A DNA stretch of 64,000 nucleotides, from positions 4,593,001 to 4,657,000 of the forward strand of contig OX419755.1 in the NCBI GenBank assembly GCA_948567375.1, written 5' to 3'. Below the pieces are notes generated by a model, which was given only the letters and a program-made list of their open reading frames with translations, was not told where the DNA came from and did no database searches. The translations under genes were made by a program, and so were the position numbers. Below, one piece after another: positions 13,481-24,305 of this stretch; within the stretch, counting starts at the first letter, position 1; the number at the start of each line of letters is the position of its first letter. This DNA comes from Lunularia cruciata. Its lineage: Eukaryota; Streptophyta; Marchantiopsida; Lunulariales; Lunulariaceae.

Positions 13481-13740
13481 TGAGAAGACCCCATCATCAA
13501 GCCGTACACGGGAGAGACAAAAGATGTAGAATGAGGCTAGGCCCAAATAGAGCACCTTTTTGTTACTTTTTTGTCTCTCCCTTGTACGGTTTGATGGGGT
13601 CTTCCCATCCTTCGTTTATCTTACGCGGTCGTCTTCTCATTTCTCAATAGAGCACTGACTTTGGGAAGACCCCATCATCAAGGCCTTATATGGGAGAGAC
13701 AAAAGATGTAGAATGAGGCTAGGCCCAAATACAACACTCT
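13481..13740. repeat. Dispersed repeat, direct pair with an inverted copy between
   Basis: Two minus-oriented copies (13481-13553 and 13663-13738) share AAGACCCCATCATCAAG, GGGAGAGACAAAAGATGTAG and AATGAGGCTAGGCCCAAATA. Between them, 13568-13650 holds the same words in the plus orientation: TTTTGTCTCTCCCTTGTACG, GATGGGGTCTTCCCATCCTT and ACGCGGTCGTC. The first and middle copies form an inverted repeat with a loop of about 45 bp. The plus-oriented version matches the repeats at 10.5-10.7 kb and 17.6-17.8 kb. Confidence 0.65.
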
Positions 13741-14690
13741 TTTGTTTCCATTACCGCGTTATTGACTCCATTGTGGACGACCCTGAAAGATACATGCAGA
13801 CAGAACCCCATACCGTTGGCCATCGATTTGTCCTGTAGCGGACCAAAGTTTTGTCGTTTCCTGATCTCATGCAATGCTGCGACAGCCAAGATATCCAAAC
13901 CGGTGGTAGTACAACCGGCAAACGCTGTAGATTCAACCCGGCAGATTCCTGGTCATCCCGGGTGTCCCTATGAAGTATCAGGTGAGCTTCTTGAAAGATT
14001 CCGGCAATTTTATGCGAATTCCCGCAAATGGCACGAGTGTGGTGTAGAATCCTTGCAAAGATCCCGAAATAGCCCGAAAAGGCTGGTATCATTCGTTGGT
14101 TCCATTCTTTATCCATAATTTTGACAGAGAACTTTTCCATGGGAGTGAGAAAACAACCCAATCGATCGGGTAGTAATATTAAGATCAAGTCCGATTTCTC
14201 TAATAAGCCGAAAAAAGCCTTGTGAGAGTGTGGAGAGGAGGAGTTCGGGAGAGTGTGTAGACGGGGGAGGAGAGTAAGAGATGTGAGAGGAAAAATCTAT
14301 ATATCCTTGAGTGTTTTTTGGCATATAGTACTTTTGAGTAAATAGTCAAATCTGTTCGTTTTTCAATTTAGATATCTAGATTGCAGATAATGGAGAATTG
14401 AGTAGAAAGTTATAAAGTTTTTTAGGGTTTAGAGTGATCATTACACCTTGAGAACAATGGGTTGAAATTTTATAGTTTTAAACTTTTGGTTTTCATGATT
14501 AAGTTCCATGAGAATTTAGTTTGAAAATTTTGGAGATGGGAATAGATAGTTATAAGAATTTAAAATTTTCTTATGTGAGTTGGGATATAAAAAGTTGCGG
14601 TTTTGCAAATATGGGGAGATATGGAGAGGAGCATCATGTGTTATTCTTGTGCTAGCTATGGCTACACCTCCCCATGTGGGGCTGCTTGGA
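13741..14690. other. No gene recognised
   Basis: Two overlapping frames, 13762-14118 (+) and 13751-14188 (-), are the longest here, but neither has a recognisable domain and they are antisense to one another. The 14300-14650 part is AT-rich. The sequence becomes recognisable again as retrotransposon from about 14700. Confidence 0.4.
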
Positions 14691-14699
14691 GCAACTCGG

Positions 14700-16260
14700 G
14701 ATACACCATGCTTTACCTCGCAAGGGGTATAGATCCAAGTGAGAAGGATACACAAGGATTATGATTGGACCACTTGGGATGCCTACATGAGGCGAGCAAC
14801 CACAAAGACATTCAAAATTATGTACGCTTCTTCTATCCCTTCGTTGATCTTTGCAGGGATATCGATCGAGTCGTGGAAGTGGTTAGCTTCTCAAGCGGGT
14901 TGCATTTTGGGGTTATTTGAGATTAGTTTTCCATGTCCATGTCTATTCCATAGGCTACTCCGCACACTCCATGATGAGGCTAGACAAGCTTTTTTCCTAC
15001 CACTTGATTGTTTGGCACGTGATCCCGTGGACGAGTTAGCATGGTTCCTATTCCTCTTACTCCCTCGATGGTGTCTTTGTTATGCTAGAGGGGCATAAAG
15101 AGGTGGTTGTTAGATTTTGTTGATTCCCAATGGGGGATTAGACGGTCTTTCAGGAGGAGTCTGTTAAGGCTACACATTTAGGAGACAAGTTTCACCACAT
15201 GATACCATAGAGTCCACTTGATTATGACGGTATAGGACATTGGGTCAAGTGGGAGAGTTAGTAGAGCAGCATGAGTGCTACACTCTTTGTCTATGGCGCG
15301 TCCTATTGATGAGACTATCTATTCCCTACGCTCATTACATCCTATAGCAATAGAGGGACTACCACTAGAGGTCTTAGATTATCAGCTTGAGCAGCCTTTA
15401 TGTCTTGATAGGTCACTTTTTGCACAAGCATTGTGCACTGCCCCTCGCCTTTCCTCAAGAGGCTTGTCAGGGATGGTTTATGAGCACCTTAGAGATTGCT
15501 TTCAAGCAGATGAGTCTTCTAGTGGTTTTAGGTGGCTGCAAAACTAGCAAGAGGAAATATTCCTATGTTTGTTAGTCGGATGTTAGGTGCTAGTTGACTT
15601 CTTGTGATGGAGAAGGACACGAGGGGCATTAGACCTATTGCTATTGGAGAGATCTTTTTGCATTTGGTCAATTGTACCATTGTCTTTCAACATCATTCTC
15701 ACTTTTGACAACACCTCAATCCACATAAGTTTGGAGTAGCTACATTTGGAGGATTTGAGGCTATATCTCTAGGCATGAAAGAACTCCTAGATATCCATCC
15801 GGAGTAGGTCATCCTACAAGTGGATGTTGAGAACACTTTTAAGAGTGTCTCACTAGCATCCATCTTTAGAGAGCTTAGGGAGACTGGTGGATCCTTGGCG
15901 AGTCTTATTCCTTTTGTGCACTCTTTTTATGGTTCTCATGCACCCCTTTACTACCATCATGGTAGTTCACAAGAGGGAGTCACCGTAACATGTGGGTACA
16001 CATTAGGAAGATCCTTTAGGGGGACCCTTATTTGCCATGGCTCACTTTAGAGCTCTCTTATTTACTACTTTGGCCACGCTAGGTTGTGTATTTCCCTCCT
16101 TGGCAGATGATACACACATCATGGGTCCTATAGATCAAATTAGGCAAGCCTTTGACCACTTGACTACCGAGCTACATCTAGTAGGCTTGAGAGTCAAGGT
16201 GCATGGCATGGTCCCCTTTAGGTATTCCTCCCCACCTTGAGCTTCTAGAAGGGTGTATCA
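14700..16260 (+). pseudogene. Broken non-LTR retrotransposon: N-terminal and reverse transcriptase part
   Basis: Plus-strand pieces in several frames read in order as one retroelement protein. The DPVDELAWFLFLLLPRWCL block is at about 15020-15080. A LARP-like pre-RT segment with APRLSSRGLSG then YEHLRD follows at 15275-15547. The RT core includes GIRPIAIGEIF at about 15628, FGVATFGGFEAISLGMKELL at about 15730 and the catalytic-region block VDVENTFKSVS near 15822. The second catalytic motif is LADDTH at about 16101. Stops and frameshifts separate the pieces, so the copy is dead. The block order matches plant and algal LINE-like RTs. I cannot assign the clade with certainty. Confidence 0.75.
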
Positions 16261-17039
16261 CATCTATAGATGGACTGCGTGTTCTTGGAATGCCAATAGG
16301 ATCCAAGGATTTTGTCACATGTTTCTGAGATGCTACCCTTGTAGAGGATGTTTCCCATGTGGATGACCTACCCTAGGAGATATGTAGGTAGCATTTGGTA
16401 TACTCTCCTCTAGTATTGCTTGTCAACCGTCCTACCTCATCTGTATAGTTCCCCCCTCCTTGTCCTTCCTATCACATTTGAGAGCCTTTGATCTGAGTAT
16501 TATGGGAGTCTTTGGTGATATTATTGGACCAAGGACATTTGAGTGTGTGATAGGGGATTTGACATGTAGACAAACGGCTCTGCCAATCTCATGTGGAGGG
16601 GTTGGCTTGCTATCTATGGAGGAGATTGCACCTATAGCATTTTTGGGTAGTTGGGCTCTCTTGGTACCCCTACTTTCCTCTTGTTTTGTGGTTGTTGAAA
16701 GGCCAATTTTGGAGACTTGTAGTGTGACAGAGGTGGAGGGGGGATCATTTTCTCTCGAGATGTTATTGCGGTAGACAATAGGTAGTCTATCCCCATGGGC
16801 ACGAGAGAACTTTCCATCTTTTGCTTCATTATTGTCAGATTGGACTAGAGGTTCACAATCTTCCTTGATGGAGCAGCAATGTGAGCATACATGGCATTCT
16901 CTCTTAGTTGACTTGTACATTCCTCAAGCTACTAGAGCACATCTTTGCTCCTGCTCCGACAAGAGTGTAGGCTCTTGGATCCTAGCTCGACCGTGCATTA
17001 GGGTATTCTGACTCACACCAACTACTTTCTCTACAACGA

Positions 17040-17560
17040 TGAGGTTTTACCTAGGTATGGTACACTCATCTGCATCTTCATTACTCACTTGTGAGTGTGG
17101 TTCTACATTAGATGCAACAGCGGTCCATATGACATAATGTTCTTTTGGAGGATAGCTACCCATGATGCTATTAGGGACATAGTGTTTGCTATGGCACGAG
17201 AGAGTGGATACTTGGCGTGGAAGGAGCGCTCGTATGCTTTGCAGACGACACATGTCAATACAGACTTATACTTGGTCCAAGATGATCAGGTGACAATAGC
17301 AAATATCGTGGTTATAGACCCTACATGAGATGCAATGTTGGAGGGAGTGATTACCCATCCCCTTGGATGGGTGGCGAGTGTAGCAATAGGTCGTAAGGTC
17401 TCCAAGTATAAGGGCATGTAACAAGATCACCTCTTTGTTCCTCTAGCCTTGGAGTTATATGGAGCGATGGACACCACGTCCAACACATTTGCCAAGGAGT
17501 GGATGAGAGCTTATCATGTTAGGCACCAGAGTGTACCACTCTCACTAATGCCGTACAATC
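17040..17560 (+). pseudogene. Non-LTR retrotransposon C-terminus: zinc-finger and restriction-like endonuclease region, broken
   Basis: This is the continuation of the element starting near 14.7 kb. CECGSTLD followed by a His and a Cys (about 17090-17140) looks like the Cys/His cluster that precedes a restriction-like endonuclease in R2-type elements. Next come THDAIRDIVFAMARESGY, then NTDLYLV and ANIVVIDPT at 17160-17326, in the layout of a PD-(D/E)XK fold. After further stops, HLFVPLALELYGAMDTTS (about 17430) continues the conserved tail. Frames change several times. The endonuclease assignment rests on motif order and spacing recalled for the family, not on a search. Confidence 0.6.
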
Positions 17561-17582
17561 TATAGGAGAGCAATCACACTAG

Positions 17583-17800
17583 GTGATGCTTCTTCGGATC
17601 CAATTGTTTTTAGATCACACTACTTGCATAGCTCAAATATCTTAGGTGCAATAGTGTTGATTTCTCATATAGACTCTATTGGGGCTTAGACCCATTTTAC
17701 CTTTTTCATCTATCCCTTGTACACCTTGATGGGTCTTCCCATCCTTCATTTTGTCCACGCGGTTCGTCCTTCCTCCCATTTCTCTACTATGATAAAGCTC
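17583..17800 (+). repeat. Dispersed repeat, copy adjoining the non-LTR element
   Basis: The sequence starts with one degenerate unit like those at 10312-10500 (ACTACTTGCATAGCTCAAAT). It continues with GGGGCTTAGACCCATTTTAC, ATCCCTTGTACACCTTGATG, GGGTCTTCCCATCCTTC and CACGCGGTTCGTC. It directly follows the endonuclease tail, so it may be the retrotransposon's 3' UTR; copies elsewhere in the window would then be 5'-truncated relatives. Confidence 0.55.
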
Positions 17801-19292
17801 TCGTGCAGAAAAGGAGAGAACAGGAGGTATTTTACGGGATCGAAAAGAGAGAAGAAATGGGGTGGAATTGATCTAGCATCAGCAGCAGCCGTCCTACAAG
17901 TGGGAGAAATTAAGCACGCCTTCCAATGCGGGGATGACAGTGGAGAAGAAATGAGGAGAAGAGAGGTAGAAGAACGTTAATGCAGAAGAAGACGGAGATT
18001 CGAAGACCCGACTAACAAAAGAAAGAAAAGGAAATTGCGCACCGATTTACAAGTGAAACATTTCCCTCCCTCCCTACCACAGGTCCAAAGAGAAAAAATA
18101 CAACAAGTGGGAGATTCGTTCAGACAAGGCGACGATGAACGACCGCCGCCATGAAAGACAAAGGCCTCGGATGGAGAAGCAGCAACAACAACAGGGGGGG
18201 ACTAGATGAACTGCAACTCGAGACTGCTGCAGGAGCAGCAGCAGCATTCGAACAGCATCAAATTGATAGATCATCCTCTCCTGTTGCTGTTGGGTTGTGC
18301 CTCTCCACCTCTGGAAATCTGACAGACAGCACCTTCCCTCGGCGGATGCGGATGAGGATGAGGTTGTTGTTCGTCAAACAGTTTAGCTAGCTCCGTCTCC
18401 TGCTGCTGGAGATTATGCTGAGGAGAACAGACCGACGGACTAACTGGCTGGTTAGCTAGTTAGCTACCTAGAGAAGTTTCTCATTATATGCTACTGGTCC
18501 TGCTTCTGGCTCAATTCAATTACCGAAGGGAATAAAGTTGACATGACGTGAATGATGTCAGTTACAGAAACTTAGGACAAGAAGGCTGGTCGGATTCTGA
18601 GTGGTGGCTTCAGGGCTATGGGGAAGGAGCTTCGTACGAGTGACATCGTAACAGACTTCATGTATTGTATTCAGGAAATGGGTGGGAGATCATGAAAATG
18701 ATGTAGAGTGAATAACTGCTGAATCAGATAGCCATGGGTAATTCGTCATTAGTCAGTGAGTGCTACCTTCCGTGAAGAGGATTATACCGAGAGTTGGGTG
18801 GTTCATCGAGCACGTTCATGTGGATCCTGCTGCAGATATTGCTGCGGTTGTTGTAGAACAGATCTAGGGGGACATGCTATACCGATCGATCTGAACTCAT
18901 GTACGCAGTATGAAGCTCCAAGAGTTGTTGTTGTTGGTTGATCCAGCCCAGCTTTTTACCATGTGGGCAAATTTGAAAAGCACGTGTGTATGTTCGAGGT
19001 CGTAAACATCTGATGAGTAGGATAGAACATGGTGGATACATAGTGAGAGCAGTTGGACAGCAAAATTGTTGCTGCCACTGCCATTCCACAATTTGGGTGT
19101 AGTTGGAAGACAAGATTGTTGCTGCTAGTGCCACTGCTGATTTTGCTCGTGCTGGTGCTGGCGCCGAGGGTAGGAGCAGTGATGAAGAAGTTCAGGAGGA
19201 GGAGGCGAACCTGGAGCTCCTGATGAGTATGGTGAATCTGGAGAGTGGGTACGTATCAAAACAGTGCAGACTAGGAGTGGAAAGATTCAAGA
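17800..19292. other. Upstream region of the armadillo-repeat gene
   Basis: No independent gene is supported. The stretch contains CAG/CAA-rich segments near 18180-18250 and a short local duplication (ATTGTTGCTGC repeated at about 19064 and 19118). An open frame at 19103-19408 has an acidic stretch (SSDEEVQEEEANLELL). It runs in a different frame from the armadillo protein and overlaps its start, so it could be a 5' UTR uORF, an alternative first exon or chance. Confidence 0.45.
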
Positions 19293-21596
19293 ATGTGGGG
19301 ATCTTGGGTGGATGTTGTGTCCATGCAGGAGGCGGATACAGTCGCTATAGCAATGGTGGTCTGGGCTTTGATCAGCCTTTACAATCAGGTGGACGCTTTG
19401 ATCGATGACGCTAAGCTCAAAGACCAGGTAGCATGGGAGCTTCAAACAGATCTGCGCTTCCTGCCGTCGGTAATTGCAGAAGTGCTGCCGGCTCTCAACA
19501 CTGGCAACACTCTCTTCGACCGAAATTTCTTCAGAATCGTCCAACTCATGTGCAAAGCTCTGGAAGAAGCTCGGGACGCTCTGGATGATTACCTCCTAGC
19601 CAGTTTCTCCATGCTCCTGGCTCGGACGTTAAAACACCGTCTCCAAGGAGCCAGAAACAAGATCAGACAAGCTGTATCTCTATACAACACTTACTGTAAC
19701 ATTTCGTCCCATGATCATCTAGTCCGCCATCCACCTCATTCGGGGCCAACCCATTCTAGGAACCTCGACGTTCCTCTCCAGAAGCTCAGAGAAACTCTCC
19801 AGGAGCTGGAGACTATGTCATCTAGGCCCTGTCCGAAGAAAATTCTCAAGCTAGTGGCGAGAATGAGATCCAACAAGTACCACCCAACTCATAAATTCAC
19901 CATGGATGAACTTGGTCACTTCTGTAGAGTGGGAGGTGTTGAAGCTCTAGTCCAGCTGCTCAGCTCGCCTGCTACAGCGATCCAGAAAGAAGCTATGATA
20001 AACCTGGAGACGTTAGCAAGCTGCGTCACCTCCAGGGAAAAAATCACCCTCACTCCTGGGTCTCTGGAGCAGTTAGCCACCATGATGGTGTCCACAGGTG
20101 GAGAGGTCCAGCTCAGAGCGGTGGCAATTCTCAGAAAGCTGCTCCACAGCAACAATCATATTGACTTCAGTAGGGTCTCATTCCCGGGTATAATTCCCCG
20201 ACTGTTACAGCTCATGGGAAACGGGAACCTCACTCCTCAGGTGCAAGCAAACGCTGCTGGGGTTCTCTGGGAGCTTTCCATAGTGCATGAAAATCGGCTA
20301 AAGATTGGTGCTGCCCCAGGAGCAGTGGAGCAGCTGGTTAGGGTTTTCTCATCCCCATTGCCTACAATGGAGTTCTGTGCCGGTGCCATTCTATGCCATG
20401 TTTGCAGTGACAAGGAGTTGAGGTGCAGGGCTGCAAGTGTCCCGGACATTTCAGAGAGACTAGCAATTTTAATAGATAGTTTTGATAATTTGCAACTTCC
20501 GTTCATGAGGAAGTCCAGTTCCAGCACTAGGAAGAATGAAGAGGTGCTGGTGACTACAGCAGGATTGATCGGCTGGTCTGTAGGTTTGTTGGACTCGTCC
20601 TTCGAGCATCACATAATCCGAGCTCTTGATGTTCTCAGGAGACAGAAAATCTCAGAAACCCTAATGGAAATTGCCGTACACGAGGGAGTGCTGTCCAAAC
20701 TAGTGCAGCTCCTGTTCTCCACATCCATGACTGTGCAAAGCAAAGCAGCGCATGCTCTGTGGAAATTCTCAATCCCAGATGAGTATGAGATGAAGATTGC
20801 TGAGAATGAAAATGCCATTTCTAGACTGGTGACTCTTCTGGACTCCGAATCCTTCACTGTACAGGAGAATGCAGTGAAAGTTCTCGAAAGCCTGTCTTAC
20901 TGTGCCAGGAATCGAAAGCAGATTGCTGCAAAACCCGGTGCCATTGAGAAACTGTCAAAGCTGATCTTCCTCGACTCTGTTGCAGTTCAGGCTGATGCAG
21001 CCAGTGCTTTATGGAACCTCGCTAACACCACTAATTTCAACAAGCAGGAGGTTGTCAAGGTTAGTGGAATTCTTGAACGATTGGTGGATCTTTTGGAGTC
21101 TGAAAACAGACTGGTGCAAGAAAAGGCAGCCGGAGCACTAGCAAACCTCTCCTATGACTTTGGAATCGGAAGCAGAATTTCGGCAATCCCTGGAGCTTTT
21201 GACAAATTTGTTAACCTTCTCAAGTCCAACTCTACACTCGTCCATCAGAATGCAGCAGGAGCTCTGAGCAGTCTCTCTCTGAACAGGGACAGTGCTTCTG
21301 CTATTGCCACAACGCCTAAGGCCATTGCCAATTTGGTCTTTCTGCTGGGCTCCCAGTCCACCATTGTTCAAGAGTATGCTGCCGGCGCCATTGCCAACAT
21401 TTCCAACTCGGAGGAAACCCGAAAAATTGTACGAAAGATGGGTGCATTACAGAAGCTGCAAAACTTAAAATGCTCGACTGCCCCATCTGTGAAATCACAG
21501 GCGAAGAGAGCACTAGAGCTCTACGAAGGAAGGAAGAAGAAAGCAGTCGATAAGCAAAAGAGACAGACAGAGGGATCGAGAGCGAGTGAGATATAG
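19293..21596 (+). CDS. Armadillo-repeat protein, intronless
   Basis: A single open frame of 767 codons. Residues 1-200 are a helical, non-repeat N-terminal domain (for example LISLYNQVDALIDDAKLKD, ALEEARDALDDYLLA). About eleven armadillo repeats follow in two blocks, near residues 210-385 and 463-750. Typical units are GGVEALVQLLSSP, PGAVEQLVRVFSSP, EGVLSKLVQLLFST, SGILERLVDLLESE and PKAIANLVFLLGSQ, most followed by an AAGAL.NLS-like helix. The tail is Lys/Arg rich (EGRKKKAVDKQKRQ). Armadillo superhelices bind protein partners; there is no U-box, F-box or kinase, so the role is unknown. ATGs at 19293 and 19323 are both possible starts; the first is used here. No intron signals interrupt the repeats. 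Confidence 0.85.
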   Translation: MWGSWVDVVSMQEADTVAIAMVVWALISLYNQVDALIDDAKLKDQVAWELQTDLRFLPSVIAEVLPALNTGNTLFDRNFFRIVQLMCKALEEARDALDDYLLASFSMLLARTLKHRLQGARNKIRQAVSLYNTYCNISSHDHLVRHPPHSGPTHSRNLDVPLQKLRETLQELETMSSRPCPKKILKLVARMRSNKYHPTHKFTMDELGHFCRVGGVEALVQLLSSPATAIQKEAMINLETLASCVTSREKITLTPGSLEQLATMMVSTGGEVQLRAVAILRKLLHSNNHIDFSRVSFPGIIPRLLQLMGNGNLTPQVQANAAGVLWELSIVHENRLKIGAAPGAVEQLVRVFSSPLPTMEFCAGAILCHVCSDKELRCRAASVPDISERLAILIDSFDNLQLPFMRKSSSSTRKNEEVLVTTAGLIGWSVGLLDSSFEHHIIRALDVLRRQKISETLMEIAVHEGVLSKLVQLLFSTSMTVQSKAAHALWKFSIPDEYEMKIAENENAISRLVTLLDSESFTVQENAVKVLESLSYCARNRKQIAAKPGAIEKLSKLIFLDSVAVQADAASALWNLANTTNFNKQEVVKVSGILERLVDLLESENRLVQEKAAGALANLSYDFGIGSRISAIPGAFDKFVNLLKSNSTLVHQNAAGALSSLSLNRDSASAIATTPKAIANLVFLLGSQSTIVQEYAAGAIANISNSEETRKIVRKMGALQKLQNLKCSTAPSVKSQAKRALELYEGRKKKAVDKQKRQTEGSRASEI

Positions 21597-24222
21597 GTAT
21601 GTAGTGTGCAGTGCTAGGACACAGTTGTAATCCGGGTTGGATCTCATGTACTTCTTCTCCAAAATTCAACCCTTCGATAGACCATTGATTAGACTATGAA
21701 CTAGGAAGCAGAATCTGTGAGGGGTGGTAGCTGTGGCCATGACTTACTTGGTGCATATGTGGTAGAAACTGCCCATGAAACCATTCTGATTATCAGAAAT
21801 TCCTGCAGACGACGGAGTAACTAGTAGTAGTACGAGTACTAGTGCTTGCAAGATAAAATTGACGTCCATTGGATCAGCTGAAGTCTCGATTCTCCATTGA
21901 ATAGTGCAACAGGAGTTGACAGGATTTACCTTGATAATTATATCTCCGGAGGTGCAGGCAGACACCTAGTTATGTCTGAGGATTCGATGTTTAGCATTAT
22001 TAGCTGCACGCGCATCCTCGCCACATCATGATTATTTAAGTCACGTTTCGGCATACTGGTGCAGAAATATATCGAAACACTGCTGCTTCCAGCTGCAGCT
22101 TATTTTAAGGTACAAGTTCCATAAATTTGTGTGTCAAGGTGTGTGTGTGTGATGAAATAGACGATCTACTACCACGAGCATTTGGTTGCTCAGATGTAAG
22201 ATAGTTTGAGTTTTCTTATTATCGAAGTTGAGCACAGCTAGAGCTGTCAATTTCATTCTGCTGTTTCTCAATTAGACCATCAGATCGTGTATCGATTGAA
22301 ATTTGCATGAGTGTTATTCAAGTACTGGCCCCATCGTCTGTACAATAATTGCTACCATTGTGAGTTACAAGAGATACATCTGAATAATGGCAACTGGTAC
22401 AATTCCAATAGTTACCCCGACTTCCGCAATTTTCTGAAGCTCTGTTTCCCCAACAGAAGGAGGAATCGATTGCCTGCTTCTTGTTTGATGGTAATGGATG
22501 ATTGAATCTCATCTAGAATTCCTTGCTCTATTTCTACATTCATCCAAGACTGCTTTCCGAAACCTTCTGGACCTGCCCTGCATGTCGGCGTAGTCATATG
22601 ACTGAAGTATGGAACAGAAATACATTTCTCTGATTCATGCAACTCTGATGCATGTCACATGCAAATGCAACACAAATGTTGGACGACCGCCCATCTTCTA
22701 CTTTCTCCAGATTTAAATATAGAATCCACAGGCCGACTGGATCATGCAAGCCTTGAGGGCGTCGGGAGTGTTACTGTTTCCGTTCCTTCACGACCGAATC
22801 TTTCCTGATCTCCTCTACCACAGTTGCGCTGATGCTATCATCTAGTCCTCTCGGTGGAGACAGTACACTTCGGTACGCTTCAGTCACTCACCATGATTGA
22901 TTCTCTCATCATTCAAAGGAGGAAATAGACTAGGTCTTTCACCACCTACAGTGAAATCGCAACTCCTTAGAATACCAAACCTTCTCATCACCTGCAAAAT
23001 GAGGAGTTAAATTTGGGCATATATATACATCATAACATTGTGCTAAGCGGTTTATACCCATTGATTTGTTGTGAGATCAAAGAAAAAATTATCAAAACTC
23101 AGGGTGAGCTTAAGCACAGTAGTTCTGAAAGTATATTTCGTGACTGCCGAGCTGATGATCAGGGCATTATCTCCTCACTCGGCTATAGTGTTTGGCTGCA
23201 CTCTTAAGGGCAGATCAACAACTCCTTGACACATTGCACGGGGAGTTGATATTGTGTTTCTCCCTCTAGTCAAAATTCTTTGACTCGGCTTTACTTTTAT
23301 CCTGTGACCCATTCAATGGTCGAAACAGTTACAGTGCTTTGACTCAGATTCTCTCTTCCAAGGGATAAAGATTCAATCTTTCTCGTCACTCGCCACAAGA
23401 TGTTGCTGCATCCATGCAACGTATACTACAGGTCTAGGCATTGATGTGATGGGCTTGACCAAATTTTCATGTGGAAAGGACATCTGGTTGGGACAAGATG
23501 TGGCTCCTGCTGTCGAGGATGAGTCTCTGCACCTCCTCTTCCTGCACCGGTGGGTTATGATCACTCCAGCAGATTTCAAACGTCAGCAGAGAGTTTGCCG
23601 GACATTTCATGATGACACACAGCCTGTAAAACCTTCAGCCCAGGGCGTAGAATGCAGAAGACGCTAACAGCAAAATCCCAACAAAGCTTATGATATCCAC
23701 GGTTGTCTCAAATGAGTGCTTCACTTTTCATGTGAGATTCAGGAGAGGACAGAAACAAGTACTGCTGCTAGCATTTCCTGTTTTGCCAAGGGAAAGCTCT
23801 CACACCCACAATGGAACAAAAGGGAGAAGGTCAAATTGGTACCTACTGTCATCAAACTTGCTCGTACTTAGTGGAGCATGCACATCCACATTTCTTCATC
23901 TAGCAACAACTTGTTTTGGACTCTTAGTGATTTTCTTCTATTGCAGAGTACAGACAGGCTGGTTTAGTAGGATCTTCTCACAGTGGGAGACAAGACAAAG
24001 ATATCAGGACAAGGAGTGGGACGAAGATTGACGACGATATTCTCTCTGGACACAGCAAATAGCCAAATCACCTGGAATCTTGTCCTGAAATTTGTCTTAC
24101 GGAAGACTGCTCATCGCTACCTAATTGTCAGGGAGCCTGCATCGATAGCACCAGTGGATAAGGCTTTGGAATCTTGAGTTTCCGACACAGAAGTGGTTCA
24201 CATTAACAGGTCACACATTAAA
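21597..24222. other. Intergenic, no gene recognised
   Basis: 3' flank of the armadillo gene. Frames are short (under 115 codons) and without family motifs. A short GT run sits at about 22137-22150. The frames at 23446-23667 and 23690-24031 look like chance. No repeat shared with other parts of the window was noticed. Confidence 0.45.
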
Positions 24223-24305
24223 CCCACCCCCACCCCCACCCCCACCCCACGCATTTTTATGCCTCCCGAGGTGAGGTCCCCACCTGGGAAAACATAAAAA
24301 TGCGT
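24223..24305. repeat. G-quadruplex-capable C/A tract next to a 13-bp inverted repeat
   Basis: 24223-24250 is a CCCCCA-type run: the minus strand has five or more runs of three to five G separated by single T. Immediately beside it, ACGCATTTTTATG (24249-24261) and its exact reverse complement CATAAAAATGCGT (24293-24305) flank a 31-base loop. The loop itself contains a GAGGTG/CACCT pairing. Confidence 0.8.

Noticed and set aside
13751-14188. 145-codon minus-strand frame
   Set aside because: No recognisable domain, antisense to another frame of similar length, no supporting splice or start context.
17717-17980. 87-codon frame starting within the dispersed repeat
   Set aside because: Its first half is repeat sequence and the rest has no motif.
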